From: Lewinellaceae bacterium
Lineage (GTDB): Bacteria; Bacteroidota; Bacteroidia; Chitinophagales; Saprospiraceae
Reading direction: 5' to 3'
NCBI GenBank assembly: GCA_016710765.1
Contig: JADJUJ010000008.1
Coordinates: forward strand, 1 to 64,000
DNA: 64,000 bases
Part shown: positions 26,938 through 37,749 of the stretch, piece after piece
Layout: each line of letters opens with the position of its first letter
How positions within the stretch are numbered: the first letter of the stretch is position 1
Notes under the pieces: generated by a model
The model's input: only the letters and a program-made list of their open reading frames with translations
Told to the model about the DNA's origin: nothing
The model's database searches: none
Made by a program: the position numbers and the translations under genes

Positions 26938-29358
26938 TTACTGCTTTTCCAGTTTGGCAACGCCCATGCCCTCAGGGCCCTGCACCACGATCCAATATGT
27001 TCCTGAAGGCAAATTGGTCAGGTCTAAGCGGTAAGCATTGCAGCCGGCACAATCCAGTGTTTTGATGGTGTTGCCATCTACGCTGTACAAGGTGCATTGG
27101 TCAAAAGTCCGTTCCGACTTCAGGTTTACGTATTGCCTGGCCGGGTTGGGCGTCAGGCGCAGCCCAATGCTATCCCGTTCCTGCATTCGTACCGCCGAGG
27201 TACCAAGCCCTTTGCCAATGGTATATTCACCGGATAAAAGGAGATCAATGCGCATAAAGCCATACCGGTCGACTGTTGAGCCTACCGTGTTTTTGAGGTA
27301 AAGGGGGTGTTCCTGCCAAGGGAAGCCGGGGCCCGGCCGGTAAAGGAGGAGTATGGAGTCCTCTGATGGACTGGTTTGGGCAAACAACTCGGCATCCAGT
27401 TGGTCCAGCATGCCTTTTCCATCGTAAAACAGGCTTCCCCGGCCCGCCAGGCCTTCAGGGAAAAAGCCATCCACCGTCCAGTATCGGTTGCTCAGGATAT
27501 ATCCATTGGGGTTGGCGGAACCGGCGGTATCTGGCATGGCCCAGTGGTATTCCACGTGCACCAGGGCAGAATCGGGAACTGCCGTAAAATTGATGGTAAA
27601 TTTAGCGGGCGTAAAGGGGTAATTGCCTGCTGCTTTCACCACACGGTCTTTGAAGGTTTGCGCCAACGTCAGTTTTGCATCGGGGTTAAGCCACACTTTT
27701 TGTGGAAAAAAGTTGAGTGGAAAATGAAACTCCAGGGTGTCCTGCTGTCCGGAAACAAGGGTTGTTCGGATCTCTTTTTCCCAGTTGGCATTGATAAACA
27801 CAAACTCAAGGGGAACATCCTGGTAGAAGTGATCAGCGCCGCGCAATTTTTGCTTTACATACACTTTTGCGATAAAAAACGTATCGATTGGGCCGGTCAC
27901 TACGGTCATGGAATCTACAGCAAAGTGGGTGAAGCCGGGCTGAAAAACCCAGTCGTCGAAGAAGTGATCGAGGTTTACCCCGGTGCTGGCACTGAGTTGG
28001 TTGCGCAGATCGGCACTGCTCCAATCGTGGAACTGATAATTGTCCATCGCTTCGTTCAGCCCTTGCCGGAACAGGCTGTCGCCCAGGTAGCTGCGCAAAT
28101 TATGGATCACCGACGCGCCTTTGTGGTATACATGTGTGCCGTAGGTCAGGTCGTGCGGAACACCGCTGATGGCGCGGTAACCGCCCTCTTCAACATGGGC
28201 ATTTTCCAGGACGTCGAGGAAGTTGGCTTCAACTGCGGTTTTATAGGCGTTTTTTCCATAAACCCACTCCGTAAACAGGTGCTCCGAATAGCTGGCCCAG
28301 CCTTCGTTGAGCCACATGTCCTCCGCAGTGCTGCAGGTGGCCAGGTCGCCCCACCAATGGTGGCTGAATTCGTGTGCCATGAGGGTTTCAAAATTGGTGG
28401 TGCCATCGACGGCGGCCCGCATGTAGGCGATGTTGGTGGCGTGCTCCATGGCGCCGCTGTTGAAGGGCACAATAGAATAGCCGATTTTATCCCAACGGTA
28501 GGGGCCGTACCAGTGTTCGAAACAGGCCAGCGCATCGGGGAGGTGAACGAAGGAGTTTTTTAATTTACTGGTATCGCCGGCGGCTACGGCAATTTGAACC
28601 GGTATTGGGCCATTTTCACCCTGATACTGCCGCTCAAACGATACATAGGGGCCAACAGCCACACAGGCGAGGTAGGAGGGGATAGGATCTGTGATTGTCC
28701 AGATACGGACCAAATTGCCATTGATGATGTTTTGGGAATACAAAGTTCCATTGCAAAATGCCGGCAAGTCGATAGGAGAGGTAACCTGGAAATTAAAACG
28801 GCAGCGCTCTACAAAATTGTCAAAACAAGGGAACAGTGCTCGCCCGTAACTGTGCGGGTCGGCTGCAAAGCCCACGCCGAGGTTGTAGGCGTAATTCCCC
28901 GACCAGTAAAAGCCTCCCCAACCGGATACATCCTGAACCGGGTGACCGTGGTAGTACACTTGGACGCCGTAAATCATGGAGTTCATTTCCATCGGCGCAG
29001 TAAGTTGAATATCAATGTGCTCGCCGTCATAAGACCAGGAAACCGGTGCTGAATTGAAAAACAGGCTGTCGATGGTAAGGCCCGACAAATCGAAACGAAG
29101 TGATTGAACGCCTGGCACCAGTGGTTTCAGGCTGATGGCGGCAAACGCCGTGATTTCCTGGGCTGCGAAATTGGTAATGTCGAGGTGCAATGTAGTTAGA
29201 ATGATATCCACGGAGTCGCTACGGGAGTCTGTTGCATTGTATCCGGCACCGTGGCCCTGGGCGCACCAATCGGATCCTTGCAACATTTTTTGCGAAAACA
29301 GGGTGGGGGAGCTGGCCAGCAACACGGCAATAGCCAGGTAGTTCTTCAAGCTTAACAT
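26938..29358 (-). CDS. Secreted M1 family aminopeptidase with T9SS sorting tail
   Basis: 806 residues from ATG 29358 (signal MLSLKNYLAIAVLLASSPTL). The upstream in-frame ATG at 29451 gives an implausible Cys-rich leader. The gluzincin motif 'HEFSHHWWGD' (zinc ligands near residues 327 and 331) is followed by 'LNEGWASYSEHLF' with the third ligand Glu near 350. The substrate-binding loop reads GAMEH (about residue 301) where M1 enzymes usually have GxMEN. A C-terminal region ends with a type A T9SS signal: 'LRLTPNPARQYVNLKSE', 'CTLYSVDGNTIKTLDC', 'LDLTNLPSGTYWIVVQ' and VAKLEKQ. It is exported across the outer membrane and should trim amino-terminal residues from external peptides. Divergent from glyS. 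Confidence 0.92.
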   Translation of the reverse strand: MLSLKNYLAIAVLLASSPTLFSQKMLQGSDWCAQGHGAGYNATDSRSDSVDIILTTLHLDITNFAAQEITAFAAISLKPLVPGVQSLRFDLSGLTIDSLFFNSAPVSWSYDGEHIDIQLTAPMEMNSMIYGVQVYYHGHPVQDVSGWGGFYWSGNYAYNLGVGFAADPHSYGRALFPCFDNFVERCRFNFQVTSPIDLPAFCNGTLYSQNIINGNLVRIWTITDPIPSYLACVAVGPYVSFERQYQGENGPIPVQIAVAAGDTSKLKNSFVHLPDALACFEHWYGPYRWDKIGYSIVPFNSGAMEHATNIAYMRAAVDGTTNFETLMAHEFSHHWWGDLATCSTAEDMWLNEGWASYSEHLFTEWVYGKNAYKTAVEANFLDVLENAHVEEGGYRAISGVPHDLTYGTHVYHKGASVIHNLRSYLGDSLFRQGLNEAMDNYQFHDWSSADLRNQLSASTGVNLDHFFDDWVFQPGFTHFAVDSMTVVTGPIDTFFIAKVYVKQKLRGADHFYQDVPLEFVFINANWEKEIRTTLVSGQQDTLEFHFPLNFFPQKVWLNPDAKLTLAQTFKDRVVKAAGNYPFTPAKFTINFTAVPDSALVHVEYHWAMPDTAGSANPNGYILSNRYWTVDGFFPEGLAGRGSLFYDGKGMLDQLDAELFAQTSPSEDSILLLYRPGPGFPWQEHPLYLKNTVGSTVDRYGFMRIDLLLSGEYTIGKGLGTSAVRMQERDSIGLRLTPNPARQYVNLKSERTFDQCTLYSVDGNTIKTLDCAGCNAYRLDLTNLPSGTYWIVVQGPEGMGVAKLEKQ

Positions 29359-29472
29359 GTGCTGTTTTTTTGTGCAGATGTGTATACAGTTGTATTTCTG
29401 GCACCAAATATCCGCAAATTTTGTGCAACTTTGCGGCCGTTTAACACCCATTCAAATTTTACATTTTCAAAG

Positions 29473-31022
29473 ATGCAGGAAGATCTTTTCAAGCGTTTGG
29501 TTTCCCACTGTAAGGAATACGGTTTTATATATCCCTCTTCTGAGGTGTACGATGGCCTTGGAGGCGTGTACGATTACGGCCCCATGGGTATCGAGTTGAA
29601 AAACAACATCAAAGCATATTGGTGGAAGGCCATGGTGCAAATGCACGAGAACATTGTTGGCATCGACAGTGCCATCTTCATGCATCCCAAAATCTGGAAG
29701 GCTTCTGGTCACGTTGATGCGTTCAATGACCCGATGGTTGATAACAAAGACTCAAAAAAGCGCTACCGCGCCGATGTGTTGATTGAGGGAGAGATTGATA
29801 AGCTGGAGGCCAAGATTGATAAGGAAGTTGAAAAAGCACGAAAGCGCTTCGATAACTTCGACGAGGCCATGTTCCGCAGCACCAATGCGAGGGTTTTGGA
29901 GTGGGCACAAAGAGCCGAAGCCATTGCCGATAAACTTGCATCGGCAATGAAGGCCAATGATATGGTGGCGTTGAAGGCCCTGATCGATGAGCTTGAAATT
30001 GCCGATCCGGAAAGTGGATCCCGGAACTGGACCGAAGCCCGGCAGTTTAACCTCATGTTTTCCACCCAAATGTCGAACATTGCCGGCGCTGAGGGCGATA
30101 AGTTATACCTGCGCCCGGAAACGGCACAGGGTATTTTTGTTAACTTCCTGAATGTTCAGAAGACTACCCGGCAGAAAATTCCTTTTGGGATTGCCCAGAT
30201 TGGAAAGGCCTTTCGCAATGAAATTGTTGCCCGGCAATTTATTTTTCGCATGCGCGAATTTGAGCAAATGGAAATGCAATACTTTATCCGCCCTGGCACG
30301 GAAATGGAGTGGTATGCCATTTGGAAAGAGCGCCGTATGGCCTGGCATAAGGCCGTGTCACCGGCAGCCAAACTGCGTTTCAAAGACCACGATAACCTGG
30401 CACATTATGCTAATGCTGCAGTGGATATCCAATATGAATTCCCATTTGGGTTTAAGGAACTGGAGGGTATACATTCCCGTACCGACTTCGACCTGGGCAA
30501 CCACCAGGGGCTTTCCGGGCGTAAACTCCAATTTTTGACCCTGAATTGAACGAAAGCTACGTGCCATATGTAGTCGAAACCTCCGTGGGTTGCGACCGCA
30601 TGTTCCTGGCCCTGATGAGCAACGCGCTGGTAGACGAAACGGTGGGAGATGCGCAGGGAGAAGACAGTACCCGTACGGTACTGCGTATTGCTCCGGCCCT
30701 CGCACCCGTGAAATGCGCAGTGTTGCCCATTGTCCGCAACAAAGAAGAATTGGTGGGCAAGGCACGGTCAATTTTTGACCGGCTCAAGCTCGATTTTCTT
30801 TGCCAGTACGATGAAAAAGATGCCATCGGCCGCCGCTATCGCCGGCAGGATGCTATTGGTACCCCCTATTGTGTAACCGTCGATTTTGAAACCCTGGAAA
30901 ATGATACCGTCACCATTAGGGAGCGCGACAGCATGGAACAGATTCGGGTACCCATCAGTGAGGTGCCAAGGATTGTAGGGGAAAGTGTTGACATGAGCAA
31001 ACTTTTGAAACTGGCTCAATAA
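29473..31022 (+). CDS. glyS: Glycyl-tRNA synthetase (one frameshift)
   Basis: Class II synthetase of the alpha2 (eukaryote/archaeal-like) type, about 517 residues, charging tRNA-Gly in the cytosol. The start is MQEDLFKRLVSHCKEYGFIY, followed by 'YDYGPMGIELKNNIKAYWW', an extended helical insertion (residues 95-170), 'RQFNLMFSTQ', 'YLRPETAQGIFVNF' and motif 2 'AQIGKAFRNEI..QFIFRMRE', then 'HYANAAVDIQYEFPFGFKEL'. The frame breaks near 30533 where CAATTTTTGACC has five T; six would give QFFDPELNESYVPYVVET and restore the frame, a clear homopolymer deletion. The anticodon-binding domain follows ('ALAPVKCAVLPIVRNKEELV'). The start at 29473 matches the conserved N-terminus. A terminator lies 24 nt downstream. 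Confidence 0.95.
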
Positions 31023-31045
31023 GTCTGCGATCAGACACTTTCTTC

Positions 31046-31089
31046 ATTAGGAGCGTTACCCGGAAACATGTGACGCTCCTAATTTTTTG
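31046..31089 (+). terminator. Rho-independent terminator of glyS
   Basis: Stem ATTAGGAGCGT (31046-31056) pairs with ACGCTCCTAAT (31073-31083), extended by a T-T mismatched AC/GT pair, then a T run. The following 31090-31343 stretch contains no recognisable gene; it should hold the promoter of the PorP operon, which I could not pinpoint. Confidence 0.88.
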
Positions 31090-31343
31090 CGTCAATTAGT
31101 GGGGATGTTCACCGGAAAAGAGTATTTTTACCCCGTTAATCCACAACAACGGACCTTAATCTTTGATAATCCTCCTCTGGTCCTTCTCCAATTTGTTAGA
31201 CTGTTCCTAATCTATCCACGCTGATTAAGGAAACAAGGCACAAAATTTGCATTGTATATATCTTGTGCCCGGGTTTCTAATCATGGGTAGAGGTTTGTTA
31301 TAGATCATTCGCGCACATCAGTTAAACTAAAAACAGGGTACTT

Positions 31344-32389
31344 GTGAAGACTTTTCCCTTTTCGGCACCTTTTGCCCATACTGGTTTTTTTTATTCAGTT
31401 GTCAATACGGCTCGTCGCAGGACATTCATTTCTCCCAATTTGGAAATGCTCCGATGAACCTGAACCCTGCCCTGGCAGGTGTTTTTGGTGGCGACTTGCG
31501 TTTTGCGGCTAATTTCCGCGACCAGTGGCGGAGTGTTCCTGTGCCCTATACCACCTTGGGTGCTTCTGTAGAAAACAAATTCTACCATCAGCGTGGTAAA
31601 TACCACAAGTATTTTACGGGCGGCCTAGTGCTGAATTACGATCGTCAGGGAAGTTTGAACCTGACCAGCCTGAATATTTCCATTCCCATTAGCTATACAG
31701 CGCCACTAACAGAAAACAGGCTGCATTATCTGACGCTGGGTGTCATGCCTTCTTTTGGTCAGCGGTCGTTTGGCACGGATAAACTTACCACCGATTCGCA
31801 ATGGAATGAGTTGTTTTTCGATCCCTTCGCCTCGACCAAAGAGGACTTGTTGTTTGCCAACACCAGCATCAAGTATTTTGACCTGAGTGCTGGTGTCAAT
31901 TACCGCGCGCAAGCCAAGGAAAAAAGGAGTCGGATTGATGTTGGCGCCGCCATTTTTCACCTGAACCAGCCGGACCACGATTTTTGGTCAGGCGGTGACA
32001 ATGTTCGACTCTCCAGCCGCGTGTCGGTGTATGGATTGGGCTACCTTCAACTGACCCACCGGCTCGATCTCGTTTTTCAGGGCTTGTACCAAAAACAAGG
32101 CGGCTATGAAAAATTGATTTACGGTGGTGGCGCCCGTTTTCACCTGAACCCCAAGCGGTACAATGAATTGGCGGTTCAAGTGGGCTTCAACTACCGCTCC
32201 CGATACCGCGATGCCTGGATTCCATATGCTGAAGTACATTGGCGTACGTGGGTACTGGGTGTTTCCTGGGATGCTAACCGCTCCAATTTCCGGGCTGCTA
32301 CCCAGGGCCGGGGTGGTCCAGAAGTGTCGCTGATTTACCGACTGTATCGTGTAAAGCCCATGGCGTTTAAATCCTGCCCTATCATTTGA
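31344..32389 (+). CDS. PorP/SprF-family T9SS membrane protein (frameshift near start)
   Basis: About 345 residues, an outer-membrane beta-barrel protein. The mature start 'SSQDIHFSQFGNAPMNLNPA' followed by LAGVF is the family hallmark, as are 'FRDQWRSVPVPYTTLGASVE' and 'KYFTGGLVLNYDRQGSLNLT', and the ending 'PEVSLIYRLYRVKP'. SprF-type proteins are each required for secretion or attachment of one partner protein carrying a CHU_C (type B) tail; such a partner is encoded three genes downstream. Joined frames give a signal sequence KTFPFS..LLPILVFFLFSC, with a GTG or TTG near 31344 as likely start and an indel near the G/T runs at 31360-31390. Gap to the next gene is 15 nt, so this is the first gene of an operon. 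Confidence 0.85.
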
Positions 32390-32404
32390 TATTATTCTGA
32401 TTTC

Positions 32405-35295
32405 ATGCAAGCTATTTACCGTATACTATTTCTAGTGTTATTGCTTTCTCAGGGAGTGGCACTTTGGGCACAAAAAGAGAATTCCAATTCCGACCGGATT
32501 GGCAGTGGATTAGACCGCGGCCCGTCGCTGGAAGCTATTGAGCGCAGGGCTTACAAAGAACAACGGCAGGGTGATCACAACGCTGCGTTAGGTTACTTTG
32601 CTGAGGTTATCCGGCAGGACAGTTCGCGTGTCAGCGCTTACAAGGCTTTTGCCGCCTCAGCCATGGAATTGTATCGCCTGGGTGATGCGGAACGCGCGTA
32701 TACCCACCTGGCCTATCGGGACAGCAGCCGCATCGATGGCGAAATGCTGCTGAAATTGGCTGAAGTGAAATTTAAACAAGACGAATATGAGACGGCCCGC
32801 GATCTGTACGATATGATTTTGTTGTCGCCATCCCTATTCGATGATCAGGTGGTTCAGGATGCGGCACATGGCAAGAAAGATATTGATTGGGCCATTTTTA
32901 ACCGCCCTCCAGATTCTACCCTCCAGATTGTACACCTGGGTAGCCCGGTAAACACGCTTTACTGGGCGGAATATTCTTCGGCTTTTCACAACAACAAGTT
33001 GTATTTCTCCGCCTATCGTTTCCCATTCCCATCGGATACACACGACCCGCGGAGGAACCTGATCAAGGTACTTACGGCTGAGCAAAGCGGTGACACACTC
33101 AAGACAAGCGTTCAGCCCTTCAATGAAAATGAGCATCATACCGCCCATGTGACCTTTTCAAGGGATGGCCAGCGTATGTATTATTCGGAGTGTGATTTTA
33201 TCACAGATGCGACCTTGCACTGCGACATTTACGTCCGAACCATTGCAGCCGACAGCAGCTTTGGCCCTGCCCAAAAACTACCCTCCCCGATCAATATGAG
33301 CGAGTTTACCTCGACGGAACCCGCGGTAGGTTGGGACGATGCCGGTAATGAAACCCTGTATTTTGTAAGCGATCGGCCCGGACAGGGTGGCCGCGATATT
33401 TGGTCGGCCCCCATTCTCGAGAATGGTTATGGTGAACCGCAAAATCTCAGCGACATCAACAAAGCCGGCAATGAGGTGACGCCAAGTTTTCACAGTGCAA
33501 CGCAGACCCTTTATTTCAGCTCCAACAGTTACATGAGTCTGGGAGGGTTGGATGTTTACAAAACCCGGCACACTGGCAACGGTTGGAGCGAACCCAAATC
33601 AATGGGCAGTCCGATCAACTCCAGCTACAATGATGTGTATTACAGCGTTAGCCCAAGCGGCCGTTCCGGCTTTTTCTCCTCCAACCGCAGGGGCGATTAC
33701 AATGAGTCAGAAGAGGATTGCTGTTACGATATTTTTAAAGCTTATCTGGGCAAACCCCGGATGATTGCCGTAACTTTCAATAAGGAAACGGGGGATTCGC
33801 TCTCCACGACACGGATGCGTTTGTTTGAAGTATCGAATGATAACACCAAAACAGCAACAGAAACGGTTGACGAGCCAGGCAATCATCACGCTTTTGAGCT
33901 GACGCCCGGCCGGAAATATATGCTGATTGCTCAAAAGCCCTATTTTACGCCGGATACCATCTATTGTTCGGTACCCCGAGTAACATTGGACGAAGTTTAC
34001 GTCTTTAATTTATACCTAGATCCGGCACATGTGACGCTGATTACCACAGTAATGGAACGGAAAAGGGATGGCAGCATTGTAGTTTGTGACAGCACCTTCA
34101 TGGATTTGACCGATTATGGGCTGGTAAGCAAACCCGCTTTGGCACCAAGGGTGCAATCAGATTCGCTCCTTTTCCCGGATCAAAATACCTATTACGATAC
34201 CCTGGAATTTATGCATCGTTACGATATCGATGTCAACAGACCAGGGTATACCCTGGTTCGGCCAGTGTAAGTACCGATTTTTATACGGAGCAGGATACTG
34301 TTATTCGTAAGGAGATTGTGATTGAGCGCGGACTGATACTGGTAGTTGACATCATCAACGGACTGGATAATACGCCTCTGATACCCACGGTGCTATATTT
34401 GGATGATGAATTGGCCGATACCTCTACGGTAAGCGTTAATTTGGAAACCAATACCTACACCATGCCCATTCATTTTGGCGGCAGGTACAAAATATTGGGT
34501 GAAAGCGATGGCTTTTTCCCGGATTCCCTCGAATTTCCAACGCCACGCGTCACCAAAAAGCCAAAAGATACTATTTTTCAAACGCTTATCCTTTACCCGG
34601 CTTGCTTGAAGTGTTATACCCCGATCACCTTATTCTTTGACAACGATAAGCCTGAGCGTATTAGAAATGCGAAGGGCCAGCCCATCTATATTGATTCTAC
34701 GGCCACGCATTATTTTGATACCTGGACGGCCTACTTGCAGCGGCAAGATATCTACAAGGATAAACATTCCAGCGCAGCAGTATTTTCTCCTGCCCAGGCA
34801 CAGTTGTCCAGGGACAGCCTGGACCGCTTTTTTGCAGATTCTGTGCGGGCAAACGGCCAGCGGCTCAATAAGTTTATGGAGGTGATGGATGTTTACCTGG
34901 AATCTGGTGCCGAAGTGAAATTGATATTGAAAGGATTTGCCTCTCCGCTCGCTTCCTCTGAATACAACAAAAGGCTGACGAACCGGCGTATTACGTCCCT
35001 GACCAAATGGATGCTGGAACAATACCGCTCGGGCCTGTTGCTAAAATATTACCGCCCTGAACCGGGTGGCAAACAAACGCTCAACTGGGACCGCATTGCC
35101 AATGGTGAAGCGGGCACCCAGAACATTCCTGATGGCTCGAGTGAGAGCGCCAGAAAATGGTCGGTTTATAGTGTCATCGCCTCTGAATCTCGTAAGGCAC
35201 AGGTTGCGGATGTTATCGTGAAAGATGCGCCCAAGCTTATGTACAGGGATCCATCGGTTGTGCCCCCGCACGTCAACTGTTGTAGTTTTGAATAA
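32405..35295 (+). CDS. TPR-PD40-OmpA-like envelope protein, copy 1 (one frameshift)
   Basis: About 963 residues. The signal peptide MQAIYRILFLVLLLSQGVAL is followed by a TPR-like helical region (residues 45-160, 'QRQGDHNAALGYFAEVIRQD'). Then comes a PD40/WD40-type propeller with 'LYFVSDRPGQGGRDIWSAPI', 'TLYFSSNSYMSLGGLDVYKT' and 'GFFSSNRRGDYNESEEDCCY', then Ig-like or carboxypeptidase-regulatory-like modules. The C-terminal OmpA-like domain has 'PITLFFDNDKPERI', 'LILKGFASPLASSEYNKRLT' and NRRITSL. The TD Asp that OmpA domains use to bind peptidoglycan is replaced (GFAS), although the later Arg is kept. The frame breaks once near 34250. Domain order resembles Bacteroidota PorE/PD40 proteins. 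It is followed after 43 nt by a paralogue. Confidence 0.82.
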
Positions 35296-35338
35296 TGAAT
35301 TTTTACTTTAATCCCTTGTAAGTCTTAAGTCTTAAAAC

Positions 35339-37720
35339 ATGAAAGTCTTCATCTCAATCACCATTTTGTTATGGAGCCTATTGCCACAGGCAATGGCCCA
35401 GACACCCCGTGCCTATGAAACAGCTGCGGTTGCCGCTTTCGCTGCCAAGGATTACTATGCTGCCATGAAATATTACGAACAGGCGTTGGATATAGAACCA
35501 GATCGCGCAGACCTGCGTTTTCATTTTGCCGATGCAGCAAGGATGTTTGGCGCCCTGAGTAAGGCGGAACAAAGTTACGAAAAAGTGGTAGCGGATCAGC
35601 AATTTAAGGATTTAGGCGCGGCTATATACGGACTGGCTATGGTGAAAAAGACCCTGGGGAAATACGACCAGGCTATTTTCTGGTTCCAGCAATTCCAGCA
35701 ACAGGAAGGCGCTGCTTCAGTCCTCCAAGATAAAGTTCGGGAAGAGATCGACAATTGTGAGTGGGCGCTCGAACAGATCAATCATCCTGATGTGACCATT
35801 CAAATTGAACGGCTCCCGGAGGATGTCAACACCAGTTATTCAGAGTTTGCAGCCAACCAGTATGGCAATACGCTTTTCTATTCTTCTTTTCGCAACCTAA
35901 ACTGGAAAGATAAACACTATCCTCCCCGTCCAATTTTAAAGATAATGGAATTGGACCCCAATGGATACGCCCATCAAAGTGCAGCGTTTAACGCGCCATT
36001 TCGCCATACTGCCCATCTTGCCATGAGCCCGGATGGGCTTTTTGCCATTTTCAATTACTGTGATTACGAGGGCGAAACCGATATCCGTTGCGAACTTTAC
36101 TGCAGCAGGAATATTGATGGCACCTGGACCCAGCCAGAGATGCTGCCGGAAAGCCTGAATTTTCCTGGTTATACCGCAACCCAGCCTAATCTGGTATCTG
36201 GAACGGATGGAACTTATGTCCTTTACTTTGTCAGCGACCGTCCTGGTGGAAAAGGCGGGCTGGATATTTGGACGGCCACCATTGCTCCAGATGGCAGTTG
36301 TACGGCTGCTGAGAATCTGGCTGCCCTGAATACGATAGAAAATGATGTGACACCATTTTTTCAGACCACTTCGAAAACCCTGTTTTTTAGCACCATGGGC
36401 TGGCCTACGCTGGGCGGCTATGATGTTTACAGCAGCCAAAAGACCGCTGCTGGCTGGGCGGCACCTGTTCACCTTGGCTTGCCCATCAACAGCAGTTTTA
36501 ACGATTTGTATTACGCGCCACAAGCCGACAATTGGGCTTTTTTTGCGTCTAATCGCATTGGCTCCTCCAACCTGGATGCGGATGCCTGCTGTTACGACCT
36601 GTACAAATGCACCATTCTGCCGTTGAACCTTGATGCTACAGTGATGTCGGAAATGACGGGCGAAAGTTTGACCGGTGTTGAATTCACCTTAATCGAAGAA
36701 GGCCAAAATACGGCTACCCATTTTACCCATAGCGACATACACAGCCGATGGGATATTGCACGCGATAAAAATTATACCCTGGTTGCCAATAAAGAGGGAT
36801 ACCTGCCGGATACCATTGCCTGGAATACCACCATCCTGCCCAACGACCGGCGGTTTGTGAAAAGACTTTATTTGAAACCTGATATCCGGCTGGCTGTTGC
36901 TACCTATGACCAATTGTCGGATGAGGCGCTGGCGGGGGTAACCATTCGGCTTTTTTGAAATGAGCGGAACATCCAAGCAGGAGATTGCTACGCATCAGGG
37001 GGATGTGGCGTTGGATTACAAAAAAACGCTACTTGCTCATTACCGAGAAAGATGGTTTTTATCCGGACACCATGGAGTTAACAGCCGATTTGCTTCGTTC
37101 AACCGGAGCCGGCAATAAAGTTAACAGGACCGTTTTCCTAACGCCAGCCAGCTTGAGTGGCTACCTGCCCCTTAGTTTGTATTTCGACAACGACCAGCCA
37201 AAGCCTGCAAGAAGGATACAGTCCTACGACGATGTGTACCAGGAGTACCTTGCACAGCGGGAAACTTTTTATTCAAAACTTTACCACTGCCCTGACAGAG
37301 GAGGACAAAGCCGCTGCTGCAGAACGCCTGAGCCGTTTTTTTGAAGAAGAGGTAAAAGGAGGTTACCTGAAGTTGTCTTATTTTGCTGAAAACCTCGATT
37401 TGTTTCTTGATAATAATTATAGTGTCGTCATTATGGTAAAAGGATTTTCCAGTCCGCTGGCAAGTCAGGAGTACAACCTGGCACTTTCCAATCGCCGTAT
37501 TGCCAGTGTGTTAAGTTATTTCAGAAAATACCAGAATGGCATTTATTCGCCCTATATTCAAAATGGGCAACTCCAAGTTATGACGGCTCCCCTCGGTGAA
37601 CGCGAAGTGCGCACTGGGGTAAGCGACAGTCGTTACGATAAACGATCCTCTGTCTACAGCGTAGAAGCTTCTATGGAGCGCCGCACAGATATAATAGAGG
37701 TAAAACTGACCAAAAATTGA
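35339..37720 (+). CDS. TPR-PD40-OmpA-like envelope protein, copy 2 (three frameshifts)
   Basis: About 794 residues with the same architecture as the preceding gene. Signal MKVFISITILLWSLLPQAMA; TPR 'AAFAAKDYYAAMKYYEQALD' and 'KTLGKYDQAIFWFQQFQQQE'; PD40 'LYFVSDRPGGKGGLDIWTAT', 'TLFFSTMGWPTLGGYDVYSS' and 'WAFFASNRIGSSNLDADACC'; then one or two regulatory-like modules ('DKNYTLVANKEGYLPDTIAW'); and the OmpA-like domain 'LSLYFDNDQPKPA' and 'MVKGFSSPLASQEYNLALSN' followed by RRIASVL. The peptidoglycan-contacting Asp is again missing. Frame breaks: a T6 run near 36953 (five T restores RLFEMSG), an A7 run near 37021 (six restores YKKRYLLITEKDGF), and a T5 run near 37270. All are homopolymers, so sequencing error is likely. 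The adhesin gene starts 29 nt after it. Confidence 0.82.
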
Positions 37721-37749
37721 TGCATTACTCATACAACAACGCCTTTGAA

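Noticed and set aside
27376..28563. Plus-strand open frame of 395 codons
   Set aside because: Antisense to the M1 peptidase, including its zinc site; no recognisable motif.
30520..30560. Programmed frameshift in glyS
   Set aside because: The break sits in a T run with one T missing; restoring it gives the expected conserved sequence, and similar homopolymer breaks occur in unrelated genes.
34230..37350. The two PD40-OmpA-like genes as several separate small genes or decayed pseudogenes
   Set aside because: Joined frames give complete, parallel domain orders in both copies; the three breaks in the second copy each resolve by one homopolymer base.
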